Source: Parapedobacter lycopersici (lineage in GTDB: Bacteria > Bacteroidota > Bacteroidia > Sphingobacteriales > Sphingobacteriaceae). From it: 64,000 nt of DNA. Every line of letters starts with the position of its first letter. The first letter of the stretch is position 1. The DNA lies in contig NZ_JAMSLW010000005.1 of NCBI RefSeq assembly GCF_024643285.1, positions 337,062 to 401,061 on the forward strand, written 5' to 3'. Under the pieces are notes generated by a model. That model saw only the letters and a program-made list of their open reading frames with translations. It made no database searches and was not told the origin of the DNA. Positions 9,510 to 18,904 of this stretch are shown here, piece after piece. Both the position numbers and the translations under genes were made by a program.

Positions 9510-10520
9510 TTAAAACAGGTAATGGATGATGGTAAAGGTAATACCGGCCAGTACCGCGGATACCGGAATGGTCAGTACCCATGCCCAAAGAAGGCTGATC
9601 GTTACGCCCCAGCGGACAGCAGAAACCCGTTTTACCACACCTACCCCGATAATGGAACCGGTAATGGTGTGCGTGGTCGAAACCGGAATGCCAAAGTGTT
9701 CGGTAATACCCAGTGTCAGTGCGCCGGCTGTTTCGGCACCCACGCCTTCCAGCGCGTTTACCTTCGTTATTTTGGTGCCCATGGTTTTCACGATTTTCCA
9801 CCCGCCGCTCATGGTACCCAACGCAATTGCAGAATAACAGGCTAATGGAATCCACTCCGGCATAGGGTCGCCCGATTGCAAATATCCACCCGCCACCATG
9901 GCCACGAAAATAATCCCCATCACCTTCTGCGCGTCGTTGCCGCCATGTGCGAAGCTGAGGGCGGCCGACGAAACGAGCTGCAGTTTCCTGAACCACCATT
10001 CGGCTACGGCCGGTCGGGCCCGTTTGGATATGTTGATGATGATTAATGTGATAATGGTCGCAATGATCATCCCGATTAGCGGTGCCAGGACAATGAACGA
10101 GATAATCTGCAACGTGGCTTTCATGTTGATTGCACCAATAACATTGTCGCCCAGAATAAAGGCGTGCATCATTCCTGCACCGGCAAATCCGCCGATCAGG
10201 GTATGGGATGAGCTGGAGGGGACGCCGTAATACCAGGTAAACAGGTTCCAGCCGATGGCGGCAATTAATCCCGCGAAAATCACCTCAAGGGTAATGTACT
10301 GTTCCAGTACCGTTTTGGCAATGGTATTGGCAACTTTATGGTCAGTGAAATAGAAATAGGCTGCGAAGTTGAATGCCGCCGCCCACAGCACCGCCTGAAA
10401 GGGGGTCAGTACTTTGGTGGAAACGATGGTGGCAATGGAGTTGGCGGCATCGTGAAATCCATTGATATAGTCAAATGCAATGGCAAGGATGATGACGATA
10501 ACCAGTAATGTGGTAATCAT
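9510..10520 (-). CDS. pit: Low-affinity inorganic phosphate transporter, PiT family
   Basis: A 336-residue inner-membrane PiT transporter that brings in metal-phosphate complexes driven by the proton gradient. Both duplicated signature motifs are present: DYINGFHDAANSIATIV near residue 17 and SFAHGGNDAQKVMG near 190, each opening a bundle of hydrophobic helices. About ten membrane helices are apparent. It follows the DUF47 protein gene by 59 bp on the same strand, the classic PiT accessory pairing, and both should be transcribed from the repeat-containing promoter at 11244-11299. Confidence 0.93.
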   Translation of the reverse strand: MITTLLVIVIILAIAFDYINGFHDAANSIATIVSTKVLTPFQAVLWAAAFNFAAYFYFTDHKVANTIAKTVLEQYITLEVIFAGLIAAIGWNLFTWYYGVPSSSSHTLIGGFAGAGMMHAFILGDNVIGAINMKATLQIISFIVLAPLIGMIIATIITLIIINISKRARPAVAEWWFRKLQLVSSAALSFAHGGNDAQKVMGIIFVAMVAGGYLQSGDPMPEWIPLACYSAIALGTMSGGWKIVKTMGTKITKVNALEGVGAETAGALTLGITEHFGIPVSTTHTITGSIIGVGVVKRVSAVRWGVTISLLWAWVLTIPVSAVLAGITFTIIHYLF

Positions 10521-10579
10521 TAGACGTATGTTTCGTTAATTAAACCTTTCGGTTGCTTCGTTATTGTCCGCGGCTTCAC

Positions 10580-11227
10580 TTATGCGTTTTTCACCAGGAT
10601 GCTCTCCAGTACATTGGCCACGTCCTCACACCGGTCGGTGGCCGTTTCCATCGCCGATAACACCTCTTTGTATTTGATCAGGTTGATGGCGTCCTTTTCA
10701 AACTGGAACAACTCGCCCACCGCTTTGTCAAATATATAATCCGCTTTATTTTCGACGCTGTTGATGCGTACACACGAATCGGTGATGTTGCGAATATTTT
10801 TCAGGTTGCGGAGCTCATGCACTGCCTTGGCCACATCTTCCGTCGCTTCCACAATCAGGTCGGCGATCTCAATGATGGGATCGGTAATCTTTTCCACCTG
10901 GTATAAATCGATCCGGTTGGATGCACCATGAATGAAGTCAGCGACATCGTCCAACGAACTCGTCAGCGTATGGATGTCTTCGCGGTCAAAAGGTGTAATG
11001 AAGTTTTTGCCCAATTCGAGGTGTATCTGATGAGAAATCTCATCGCCCTTATGCTCCAGGTCTTCAATTTTTCTGCAGATTTCTTTCCGCTTGCTAAGAT
11101 CGGGCAGGTTTACCAATTCTTTCAGTAGCCGGGCCATTTCAATGAGGTTGCTGCTGGCCTGCTCAAAAAGTGGGAAGAATTTTTTGTCTTTAGGGACAAA
11201 ATACTGGAATATGCTGTTTAACGACAT
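10580..11227 (-). CDS. DUF47 (PhoU-like) phosphate transport regulator
   Basis: A 215-residue all-helical protein of the DUF47/TIGR00153 family, the usual partner of PiT transporters, thought to tune phosphate uptake. I chose the ATG at 11227 (MSLNSIFQYFVPKDKKFF), which matches family starts. An upstream in-frame start at 11284 would add 19 residues lying inside the promoter repeats, which is unlikely. Family features include KDKKFFPLFEQ near 12, a conserved EHKGDEI near 58 and a PFDREDIH near 80. It is encoded 59 bp upstream of pit. Confidence 0.9.
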   Translation of the reverse strand: MSLNSIFQYFVPKDKKFFPLFEQASSNLIEMARLLKELVNLPDLSKRKEICRKIEDLEHKGDEISHQIHLELGKNFITPFDREDIHTLTSSLDDVADFIHGASNRIDLYQVEKITDPIIEIADLIVEATEDVAKAVHELRNLKNIRNITDSCVRINSVENKADYIFDKAVGELFQFEKDAINLIKYKEVLSAMETATDRCEDVANVLESILVKNA

Positions 11228-11243
11228 AACTGGAATATTTCTG

Positions 11244-11299
11244 CAAATGTATAACCTTAATGTTAACTTAACGTTAATTAACAAGTTACTTATTGTTAA
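11244..11299 (-). promoter_or_regulatory. Phosphate-operon promoter with TTAAC direct repeats (Pho-box-like)
   Basis: On the minus strand a perfect -7 element TACATTTG (11251-11244) lies 17 bp before the DUF47 start. There is no -33 TTTG. In its place are TTAACA (11266-11261), TTAACG (11277-11272), GTAACT (11289-11284) and TTAACA (11299-11294), with spacings of 11, 12 and 10 bp (33 bp in total). Tandem TTAACA repeats at 11 bp are how PhoP of Bacillus subtilis and related OmpR/PhoB-type regulators bind. The nearest repeat ends 9 bp before the -7 element. Activation by a PhoB/PhoP-like regulator under phosphate limitation is inferred. Confidence 0.6.
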
Positions 11300-11317
11300 G
11301 TTTGAAGGGAGGAGGGT

Positions 11318-11342
11318 TTACTTTTTTTCCGCAAAAAAGTAA
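11318..11342. repeat. AT-rich hairpin, related to one near 55.8 kb
   Basis: TTACTTTTTT and AAAAAAGTAA form perfect 10-bp arms around a 5-nt TCCGC loop. It lies 49 bp after the histidine kinase stop codon and could end that transcript. A very similar hairpin with the complementary loop occurs at 55810-55836, so this looks like a dispersed terminator-like element. Confidence 0.55.
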
Positions 11343-11390
11343 TAAAAAACTCGTCGCTGGGCCCAGCCGCTACAACCACCGGTCACCGGG

Positions 11391-12428
11391 TTAAATCGCG
11401 GGGCTTTCTTTCTCCAGTGTGAAGGCAAAGGTAGTGCCCAGACCTTCCGTACTCCGCGCGTTGATGGTCTGCTCGTGGGCTTCAATGATGTGTTTTACAA
11501 TGGCAAGCCCAAGTCCCGAGCCGCCGATTTTCCGTGAGCGGCTCTTATCTGTCCGGTAAAACCGCTCAAATACCCGTGTCAGGTTTTTTTCCTCGATGCC
11601 GATCCCGTCGTCGGTCACCTCAACCAGCACCGTGTCGAAGAGCTCGTAAACCCGGATGTCGGTCTGCCCGTGTGTTTTTCCGTATTTAATGGAATTGTCG
11701 ACGAGGTTAACCAGTACCTGCCTGATTTTCTCACGGTCGGCATTCACCATCATGGCCCGTTGGTACTTCTCTTTGAAGCGGAGTGTGATTTCATGTGCTC
11801 GGGCCCGGTCGTCCATGGATTCCATGACCTCCCTGACCAACGGCACGATGTCGAATTTCTGGTAGTTGACGGGGATCTGTCCGCTTTCGAGTTTGGAAAT
11901 CGCATCCAGGTCCTTAATCAGAAAGCTCAGCCGGTCTATATTCTGCGATGCCTTTACGAGAAACTGGGTGGCTGTTTCCGGGTCCTCTTCCAGCATGCCG
12001 TCCTGCAGCGCATCGATATACCCCTGGATGGCAAACAGCGGTGTCTTAAGTTCGTGGGAAATATTGGCCAGAAACTCCCGGCGAAAGCGCTCCTGGTCTT
12101 TCAGCGTTTCAATTTCTTTTCCCTTTGCCTTTGCCCAGTCCCGCACCTGCTGTTCCATATCATTGATGGGGTCGTTGCTCATCTTCTCGCCCAGCGCATT
12201 CTTTAGGTCTTTGCCAAGCTTAAGGCTATGGATCTGCTTATAGATAAGCCTGATTTTATTATAGATGTAACGCTGGAACAAGTAATAAAACACCAGGAAG
12301 CTGATGGCAAAGCTAATGCCGAAGGAAATCAGGAAAGCGGACCAGTCGCGTTGAAAATAAAAGTTCACGAAGGCAATGGATATGCCCACCGCACAGGCAT
12401 TGATAAAAACAAGCAGGAGGAATCTCAT
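11391..12428 (-). CDS. PhoR-like sensor histidine kinase
   Basis: A 345-residue membrane kinase. Two N-terminal helices (about residues 3-24 and 31-50) are separated by only a few residues, so there is no sizeable periplasmic sensor. After a linker come the HisKA dimerisation helix with SHELKTPL (phospho-accepting His near 126) and an ATPase domain with NLVDNSIKYGKT, DDGIGI, FERFYR and GGSGLGLAIVKH. This architecture is like PhoR of many Bacteroidota. No response regulator gene is adjacent, which is unusual. The position right before the Pho-box-like promoter of the phosphate transporter operon supports a role in phosphate sensing, but this is inference. Confidence 0.85.
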   Translation of the reverse strand: MRFLLLVFINACAVGISIAFVNFYFQRDWSAFLISFGISFAISFLVFYYLFQRYIYNKIRLIYKQIHSLKLGKDLKNALGEKMSNDPINDMEQQVRDWAKAKGKEIETLKDQERFRREFLANISHELKTPLFAIQGYIDALQDGMLEEDPETATQFLVKASQNIDRLSFLIKDLDAISKLESGQIPVNYQKFDIVPLVREVMESMDDRARAHEITLRFKEKYQRAMMVNADREKIRQVLVNLVDNSIKYGKTHGQTDIRVYELFDTVLVEVTDDGIGIEEKNLTRVFERFYRTDKSRSRKIGGSGLGLAIVKHIIEAHEQTINARSTEGLGTTFAFTLEKESPAI

Positions 12429-12479
12429 GGTGTATTGAAGCTATATGATGCCCCGTTGTATGTCGTCACCGGAGCACTG

Positions 12480-13139
12480 TTACTCGAACTGCCCGAGTGT
12501 CGTCAGTCCGCCGGTTACGTGGTCCCCGATTTTTACATTTACTTTCGTACCGATAGGCAAAAAAACATCCACACGGGAGCCGAACTTGATAAATCCGAAC
12601 TCCTGCCCCTGTGTGACACTGTCGCCTTCCCTCACATACCAAACGATCCGCCTTGCCATGGCACCGGCAATCTGCCGAAAAAGGACTTCCGTGCCCTTCG
12701 CGGTTTGTATCGCAATGCTTGTCCGTTCATTAAGTGTTGATGACTTAGGATGCCAGGCCACCAGGTATTTTCCCGGGTGGTAGCGGAAAAACCGAACGAC
12801 GCCGCTTACCGGATTACGGTTAATGTGCACATTCACGGGCGACATGAAAATGGAAACCTGTATCCGCCGGTCCTTGAAATACTCCGTTTCCTCTGTTTCC
12901 TCAATTACCACCACCTTGCCGTCGGCCGGACAGAGTATGGTGTTTTCATTGGGTATGATGTGCCGTTTGGGATTTCTGAAAAACTGCAATATGGCAACAA
13001 ACAACAGCAGTGAAAGCAGGTATACGAACCACACCACAAATGTGCTGCCCGGGATAAAGTAATGTACCAAGGCATTACTTACAAAAATTACCAGTAACGT
13101 AATGGCAATGCTGGTATACCCTTCTCTATGGATTGTCAT
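12480..13139 (-). CDS. psd: Phosphatidylserine decarboxylase
   Basis: A 219-residue short-type decarboxylase that converts phosphatidylserine to phosphatidylethanolamine at the inner membrane. Two N-terminal hydrophobic segments (about 9-27 and 33-52) precede the catalytic part with CPADGKVV near 69, FMSPVNVHINRNPVSG near 97, and the self-processing site KFGSR near 185, where cleavage before Ser creates the pyruvoyl group. It starts 33-38 bp after a -7 element and ends 51 bp before the histidine kinase gene on the same strand. Confidence 0.92.
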   Translation of the reverse strand: MTIHREGYTSIAITLLVIFVSNALVHYFIPGSTFVVWFVYLLSLLLFVAILQFFRNPKRHIIPNENTILCPADGKVVVIEETEETEYFKDRRIQVSIFMSPVNVHINRNPVSGVVRFFRYHPGKYLVAWHPKSSTLNERTSIAIQTAKGTEVLFRQIAGAMARRIVWYVREGDSVTQGQEFGFIKFGSRVDVFLPIGTKVNVKIGDHVTGGLTTLGQFE

Positions 13140-13169
13140 CTTATTTTGCTAAGCCGTAAATTAACCAAG

Positions 13170-13177
13170 CAAACTTA
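13170..13177 (-). promoter_or_regulatory. Probable -7 element of the psd promoter
   Basis: On the minus strand this reads TAAGTTTG, a perfect TAnnTTTG, 30 bp upstream of the psd start codon. No clear -33 box was seen. Confidence 0.45.
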
Positions 13178-13300
13178 GCTAAATTCACCTTGATATGCAA
13201 CACGACGGCGGTGCATATATAAACCATCCGGACACCGCATAGCCATACATCCGGCACCGGTGGGTGCACAATCCGGGCAGGCCTGTCCGGCCATCGTACA

Positions 13301-13318
13301 CCTGTTCCTCCGAACAGG
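13301..13318. terminator. Hairpin just after the tandem VOC gene
   Basis: CCTGTTC and GAACAGG pair perfectly around a 4-nt loop, 6 bp after the VOC stop codon on the minus strand. It lacks a T-run, so terminator function is uncertain. Confidence 0.35.
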
Positions 13319-13323
13319 GCACG

Positions 13324-14163
13324 CTACGCATTGACCAGCTGCTCAATATTGAATTTTTTCATCTGCATAAACGCCTGCATTACCCGTGCGGATTTCGCGG
13401 GGTCCTGCAGGAGTCCGGCCAATACGGTGGGGACCACCTGCCACGACACCCCGAACCGGTCTTTCAGCCAGCCACATTGGCTTTCGCTTCCACCGTCGGT
13501 AAGCCGCTCCCAGTAATAATCGATTTCCTCCTGGGTGTCGCAATCAATCACGAGGGACACCCCTTCGTTAAATGTAAACGGCTGCGGCACGGCACTGTCC
13601 ATGGCCATGAAAACCCGGTTATTGAGCCGGAATCGGGCGTGTACAACCGTCGCATCGAGGGTTACCTGCCCTGGTTCGTACCGGACGATGCTTTCTGTTT
13701 TTGCGGGGTTAAATACGTTGGTATAATATTGCAGGGCTTCCGCAGCCCTTCCCTGTTGTTCGCCACAGTACATCAGCAACGGAACGAATCGCTGGCCCAC
13801 GGCCCGGCTGTCGCCCAGACTAATCTGCCACGACACCCCGAACCGGTCCTGCACCCAGCCATATTTTTCGCTCCAGTCATACTTGTCGAGCGCCATCAGC
13901 ACCATTCCGCCATCGGAAAGGCGTTCCCAGGCTTTTTGTACCTGCTCTTCCTTGTCCAGCACAACATAGAATGAAATCGCGGGATTAGGCTTAAATGTCG
14001 GCCCGCCGTTCAGGCCCATGAACTTCACACCATCCAGCTCGAAGGTGACGACCATGGGCGTGTCGTCGATGATGCCGGAGTTTTCAAATACCGAACAGTA
14101 GTATTCGGCCGCATCCTTAGCCTGACCATCAAACCAGATGCAGGGATAAATTGCATTTTTCAT
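13324..14163 (-). CDS. Tandem PhnB-like VOC family protein
   Basis: A 279-residue protein made of two PhnB-like (3-demethylubiquinone methyltransferase-like, VOC superfamily) domains of about 130 residues each. Both halves carry the family end motif: GWVQDRFGVSWQI near residue 112 and GWLKDRFGVSWQV near 238, so the gene arose by internal duplication and fusion. The usual metal and substrate roles of these proteins are not established. It follows the small VOC gene at 14174 by 10 bp on the same strand and is probably co-expressed with it. Confidence 0.85.
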   Translation of the reverse strand: MKNAIYPCIWFDGQAKDAAEYYCSVFENSGIIDDTPMVVTFELDGVKFMGLNGGPTFKPNPAISFYVVLDKEEQVQKAWERLSDGGMVLMALDKYDWSEKYGWVQDRFGVSWQISLGDSRAVGQRFVPLLMYCGEQQGRAAEALQYYTNVFNPAKTESIVRYEPGQVTLDATVVHARFRLNNRVFMAMDSAVPQPFTFNEGVSLVIDCDTQEEIDYYWERLTDGGSESQCGWLKDRFGVSWQVVPTVLAGLLQDPAKSARVMQAFMQMKKFNIEQLVNA

Positions 14164-14173
14164 AATTTTCTTG

Positions 14174-14581
14174 CTATTCCTGTGGAAATTTACTCATATC
14201 CATATAACAGACTTCCCAGAGGTGGCCGTCCGGGTCCTCAAAACTCCGTTGCCACATGAAGCCATAGTCGTCGGGCTCCCGGCTTTCTTTGCCGCCGGCG
14301 GCCACTACCTTTTCAATGGTATTGTCCACCCGCTCCCGGCTGTCGAGTCCCAGCGAATTGATCACTGCGGCGGTTTGCCGGGTATCAGCAATGGCCTTGC
14401 CGGTAAACTGGCTGAATTTTGCATGCGTGAGCAGCATCACGTAGATTTCTTCAGAATATACCATGCACGCCGCGGTCTCGTCGGTAAACGTCGGATTATT
14501 CGTGAACCCGGCCGCGGTATAGAAATCCATGGAACGTTTCAGGTCTTTTACCGGGAGGTTAATGAAAACTTGTGTATTCAT
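14174..14581 (-). CDS. VOC family (glyoxalase/bleomycin-resistance-like) protein
   Basis: A 135-residue single-chain VOC protein with the beta-alpha-beta-beta-beta repeat visible as FINLPVKDLKRSMDFYTAAGF at the start and FEDPDGHLWEVCYMDMS near the end, where His and Glu are typical metal ligands. Its exact substrate is unknown. It is the first gene of a two-gene unit with the tandem VOC protein 10 bp downstream. Confidence 0.85.
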   Translation of the reverse strand: MNTQVFINLPVKDLKRSMDFYTAAGFTNNPTFTDETAACMVYSEEIYVMLLTHAKFSQFTGKAIADTRQTAAVINSLGLDSRERVDNTIEKVVAAGGKESREPDDYGFMWQRSFEDPDGHLWEVCYMDMSKFPQE

Positions 14582-14766
14582 GATCTTTGATTAAAGGTGA
14601 GTAACTAACCACGCAACCTTGTGTGGTATGTTGATCAAAATTACGGCCGGTCGACGGCAATTACACGGTGGAAATGCGACAAATCAGGGGGTAATCCGTG
14701 ACAAAGAAGCAGTCGGCAATGCGCCGTGTATCCCTGGCCTGCAATCCGGCTAGGATTATAGCCGGT

Positions 14767-15888
14767 TCAGTACCCTTTTTCGCGCCTGATCTGTATATTG
14801 TAAAAGTGCAGTTTTTGTCCGTCCGGGTCAGGGGCTACCTCGGCCGTCAGCGTTAAGGTATCGGCTGTATATTCGCCATCCGCATAAGAGGGGAACCAGA
14901 ATTCAATGCCATGGCACGCGCTTAACAGCAGGGAAGCGTACTGTGCGCTTGGAAACGTCTGTATGGCCTCAATCCGCTGGGCGGTGCCCGTTTCATCGAC
15001 GGCAATGGCGAGTTCGATCCGCTGGCTGGCCAGCGCGGCCGCATTGACCGTGGCAAACCATCGCTCAAAGTATTTTTCCAGGTACTGGGTGAAACCCGAA
15101 TACTCATCAATGGTACAGGCTTTACTCACTAGGATCGTTGCCCGGTCGAAAAATTCAACCGGGTATAGCCGGTAGCGGGGTGTGCCGTCAAACGTTTCGT
15201 CGGTGAATGTTTCATATCCCCGTATAAACTGGCCATCGCGGTAATACTCATGGCCGGCCCCCGCCTTTTCACCATCCTCAAACACATATTCCACGATCCA
15301 GTTGCCATGGGGAAGCCCGTTAACAACCCGCCCGCTCCGGTTATAGCGGACGTAGCCATATTCGTTGTAACCATCGGCCGCTATTTCAAAGGCATACTTC
15401 CCATTGCCGTCGGTCACCTGCTGGCGGCCCCGGGTGTCCCAGAAATTACGGATAATGGTGCCCCGGGGGCCATACTCCAGTTCAAGCAGGGGTTTTCCAT
15501 CCGGATAGTAAAAAGCCCATATGCCCCGGGGAACATCCTGTACGAAAGTCACTTCCCATTTCCGTTCTCCGTTCGGGTGATAGGCCGTAAATTTCCCCTC
15601 TTTTTTACCGTTTTCATAATTGCCCCGCAGTATGGCGCGCCCGGACAGGTTAAAATCGACAAACTCACCTACAAATACCTGCTTGTTGAAATCAAATTTA
15701 GCGATGCGCTCGATTGCCCTGAACGAACAGGCCTTATCTGCCAGGTAATACCTGTCGTCATAGAAAAAGCGCAGCATGCCCTCCGGCGCCGGTTCATAAT
15801 AAACCGGCCGGCCGGTGGTATCCGCGCCGGCGGCCATCGCCGTTATAGCAGTGGTAACCAATAAATATAACAGCAGGTATGTCCGCAT
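14767..15888 (-). CDS. Secreted YwqK/MORN-repeat protein with TonB-C-like tail
   Basis: A 373-residue exported protein with a signal peptide (about residues 1-20, ending AMAAG). The middle carries MORN/YwqK-like repeats of the form G-x-W-x-x-Y-x-x-G or G-K-x-x-Y-H-P-N-G, for example GKFTAYHPNGERKWEV near 109, FYYPDGKPLLELEY and YYRDGQFIRGYE. The last 120 residues resemble a TonB C-terminal domain as found in many Bacteroidota secreted proteins. A structural or signalling role at the envelope is plausible but unknown. It lies 14 bp upstream of polA on the opposite side of its stop, same strand. Confidence 0.7.
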   Translation of the reverse strand: MRTYLLLYLLVTTAITAMAAGADTTGRPVYYEPAPEGMLRFFYDDRYYLADKACSFRAIERIAKFDFNKQVFVGEFVDFNLSGRAILRGNYENGKKEGKFTAYHPNGERKWEVTFVQDVPRGIWAFYYPDGKPLLELEYGPRGTIIRNFWDTRGRQQVTDGNGKYAFEIAADGYNEYGYVRYNRSGRVVNGLPHGNWIVEYVFEDGEKAGAGHEYYRDGQFIRGYETFTDETFDGTPRYRLYPVEFFDRATILVSKACTIDEYSGFTQYLEKYFERWFATVNAAALASQRIELAIAVDETGTAQRIEAIQTFPSAQYASLLLSACHGIEFWFPSYADGEYTADTLTLTAEVAPDPDGQKLHFYNIQIRREKGY

Positions 15889-15902
15889 AGTTGCCGGTAT
15901 GG

Positions 15903-18704
15903 TTAGTGCGCTTCGAGCCAGTTCTGCCCTTCGCCGATTTCCACTACAACCGGCACGGTCATGGTCAGCGCATTTTTCATGTGTTTTTCCACCAGGGTAC
16001 GGAATTGGGATACTTCCGAGCGCGGAACATCAAAAACCAGTTCGTCATGTACCTGCATGGTCATTTTTCCCTGAAGACCCTGTTGCTGGATATCCCGGTG
16101 GATGGCAATCATGGCAACCTTGATCATGTCGGCGGCGGATCCCTGGATGGGGGCGTTGATCGCGTTCCGTTCAGCAAAGCCTCGCACGGTCTGGTTGGCC
16201 GAGTTGATGTCGCGCAGGTAGCGCCGCCGCTTGAGCAGTGTTTCCACGTAGCCATTTTCCTTGGCAAAATTAATGGTGTCGTTCATGTACTTTTTGATGC
16301 CGGGGTACTGGGCAAAGTATTGGTCAATAATGGTTGCTGCTTCCTTGCGCGGAATGCCCAGGTTCTGCGAAAGACCAAAGGCCGACTGACCATAAATAAT
16401 ACCGAAATTGACTGCTTTCGCGTTTCTGCGCTGTTCGGATGTGACCTCCTCCAGCGATACGCCATATACACGGGCAGCCGTGGCCCGGTGGATGTCCAGC
16501 CCTTGGTTAAAGGCATCTACCATACCCTGGTCGCCACTTATGTGGGCCACCAGCCGCAGTTCAATCTGTGAGTAGTCGGCCGAGAGGATCACGTGATCCG
16601 CATCGCGCGGTATAAATGCCTTGCGCACCTCGCGTCCCCGTTCGGTACGGATGGGGATATTCTGCAGGTTGGGGTTGGTTGAACTCAACCGGCCCGTTGC
16701 AGCTACTGCCTGGTTGTATGAGGTATGTACACGCCCGGTAATCGGGTGAATCATCTGGGGCAGCGCATCTACGTAGGTGGATTTCAGCTTCTGCAGCTGC
16801 CGGAAATCGAGGATGTCCTTTACAATATCACTTTTCGTGGCCAGCGTCAGCAGCACATCCTCACCGGTTTTGTACTGGCCGGTTTTGGTTTTCTTGGCTT
16901 TCGGGTCGAGCTGCAGTTTATCAAAAAGCACTTCCCCCAGCTGCCGGGGTGAGGCGATATTAAACCGGACACCGGCTTTGGCGTAGATGGTCCGTTCGAT
17001 CTCGGCAATATCTTTTTCCAGCGAGCCGGAGAGGCCGCGCAGCACCTCCACATCGATCTTTACGCCGCAGCGTTCCATATCGGCCAGGATGTATACCAGC
17101 GGAAATTCCACTTCGCGGGCCAGGTTTGAAGCCCCCGCCTGTTCCAGCAGCGGCTCAAAAACCGTCTTCAGCTGCAGCGTGATATCGGCGTCTTCCGCGG
17201 CATAGGCGGTGATTGCTTCCAGGTCGACGTCCTGCATGTTGCCCTGTTTTTTGCCGCGCGGACCGATAAGGTCGGTAATGGGTACAGGCGTGTAGCCCAG
17301 GTAATTTTCGGCGAGTACATCCATGCCGTGGCGGGTATCGGGGTCGATCAGGTAGTGGGCCAACATGGTATCAAACAGTTCACCTTTAACCGACACGCCG
17401 TAGCGGGCCAGCAGTAACATGTCGTATTTCAGGTTTTGTCCTACCTTGGCAATTCCTTCATGCTCAAATACCGGCTTAAACGGTTCGAGCAGGGCGCAGC
17501 AGCCCGCCTCGTCGCGGGGTGCAGGCACGTACCACGCCTTACCGGCCTCCGTGGCAAATGATAACCCGACCAGGTCGGCCACATTGGCGTCCGTACCCGT
17601 GGTTTCCGTATCGAAGCAGAACGATTTCTGCGCCGCCAGCAACGCCACCAGTTCGGCCTGCTTTTCGGGTGTGTCTACCAGGATGTATTCGTGCGGTGTA
17701 TTGTTGATGTTCCTGGCGGCAACGGGCGGTACGTACTCTTCCGCCACCTCCGGGTTGCCGGCAAGCTCCGGTGCAGCATTGCCGAAGAGGTCCATCTGGG
17801 CGCCGGTAGCCGAGCGCGTTTCAGCCACGCTGAACCCATCGCCAAATACGCGCCTGCCCAATGTGCGGAATTCCAGCTCCGCAAAGATCGGTTCCAGCAC
17901 ATCTTTGTCCGGTTCGCCCAGCTTCAGCGCATCTTCATCCAGCTGAATGGGTACATCCAGCTGGATGGTGGCCAGCTGCTTGGAGATCAGTCCCTGCTCG
18001 GCAAACGTCTCCACGTTTTCCCGCTGTTTGCCCTTCAGCTGGTGCGCATTGGCAATAATGCCCTCCACCGAACCGAATTCCTGCACCAGCTTCTTGGCCG
18101 TTTTCTCACCGATGCCGGGTATACCGGGGATGTTATCCACCGCGTCGCCCCAGAGGCCGAGAATGTCAATGACCTGGGAAACGTCGGTAATTTCCCATTT
18201 TTCCAGGATTTCCCTGACGCCGAGCACTTCGGCACCATTACCCATCCGCGCCGGTTTGTAAATCAGGATGTGTTCAGTCACCAGTTGCCCGAAGTCCTTG
18301 TCGGGCGTCATGCAATACACCGTATATGCTTTTTGTTCTGCCTGTTTGGCCAGCGTGCCGATGATGTCGTCGGCTTCGTAGCCATCCATCGAAATGATGG
18401 GGATGTTAAATCCCTCGACAATTTTATATACATAAGGGATGGCCGCGGCCAGGTCCTCGGGTATGGCCTGCCGGTTTGCCTTGTAGTTTTCAAACGCGGT
18501 ATGGCGGTTGGTTGGCGCCATGGTGTCAAATACCACGGCAATATGAGTGGGCTGCTGGCTTTTCAACACCTCCAACAGCGTATTGGTAAAGCCCATGATC
18601 GCCGAAGTGTTAAACCCCGTTGAGGTAATCCGCGGTGTTTTGTTGAGCGCAAAGTAGGCCCGGTAAATCAGGGCCATGCCGTCGAGGAGAAAGAGTTTTT
18701 TCAT
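15903..18704 (-). CDS. polA: DNA polymerase I
   Basis: A 933-residue three-domain polymerase for Okazaki-fragment processing and repair. The 5'-nuclease domain begins FLLDGMALIYRAYF and includes MDGYEADDIIGTLA near 108. The proofreading domain keeps its catalytic DTETTG near 369, which is missing in some relatives, so 3'-5' exonuclease activity is expected. The polymerase domain has motif A SADYSQIELRL, motif B RRNAKAVNFGIIYGQSAFG and motif C MQVHDELVFDVP. Length and motifs are complete. The probable promoter is at 18866-18873. Confidence 0.98.
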   Translation of the reverse strand: MKKLFLLDGMALIYRAYFALNKTPRITSTGFNTSAIMGFTNTLLEVLKSQQPTHIAVVFDTMAPTNRHTAFENYKANRQAIPEDLAAAIPYVYKIVEGFNIPIISMDGYEADDIIGTLAKQAEQKAYTVYCMTPDKDFGQLVTEHILIYKPARMGNGAEVLGVREILEKWEITDVSQVIDILGLWGDAVDNIPGIPGIGEKTAKKLVQEFGSVEGIIANAHQLKGKQRENVETFAEQGLISKQLATIQLDVPIQLDEDALKLGEPDKDVLEPIFAELEFRTLGRRVFGDGFSVAETRSATGAQMDLFGNAAPELAGNPEVAEEYVPPVAARNINNTPHEYILVDTPEKQAELVALLAAQKSFCFDTETTGTDANVADLVGLSFATEAGKAWYVPAPRDEAGCCALLEPFKPVFEHEGIAKVGQNLKYDMLLLARYGVSVKGELFDTMLAHYLIDPDTRHGMDVLAENYLGYTPVPITDLIGPRGKKQGNMQDVDLEAITAYAAEDADITLQLKTVFEPLLEQAGASNLAREVEFPLVYILADMERCGVKIDVEVLRGLSGSLEKDIAEIERTIYAKAGVRFNIASPRQLGEVLFDKLQLDPKAKKTKTGQYKTGEDVLLTLATKSDIVKDILDFRQLQKLKSTYVDALPQMIHPITGRVHTSYNQAVAATGRLSSTNPNLQNIPIRTERGREVRKAFIPRDADHVILSADYSQIELRLVAHISGDQGMVDAFNQGLDIHRATAARVYGVSLEEVTSEQRRNAKAVNFGIIYGQSAFGLSQNLGIPRKEAATIIDQYFAQYPGIKKYMNDTINFAKENGYVETLLKRRRYLRDINSANQTVRGFAERNAINAPIQGSAADMIKVAMIAIHRDIQQQGLQGKMTMQVHDELVFDVPRSEVSQFRTLVEKHMKNALTMTVPVVVEIGEGQNWLEAH

Positions 18705-18865
18705 CAGCGTAGTTTGTTCTTTAACGACGATGAAGCTTGCATGAGTTGTTTTTCACTTCTTGACAGTTTTCAGCAGTGTTCAAGAGATCGCTGCGCTAAG
18801 TTCCTGTCTTTTTTCGAATAGCAATTCATGCAGGTTTCACGTGTATTTGACGTATTGGTATGCTA

Positions 18866-18873
18866 CAAAGATA
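18866..18873 (-). promoter_or_regulatory. Probable -7 element of the polA promoter
   Basis: On the minus strand this reads TATCTTTG, a perfect TAnnTTTG match, about 160 bp upstream of the polA start in the divergent polA-rsgA interval. Confidence 0.45.
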
Positions 18874-18904
18874 GGGATAGTGATGAGATGATGTAAAAAT
18901 TTAC

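Noticed and set aside
9421..9999. 192-codon minus-strand frame
   Set aside because: It overlaps the phosphate transporter gene in another frame, with Arg/Gly/His-rich shadow composition.
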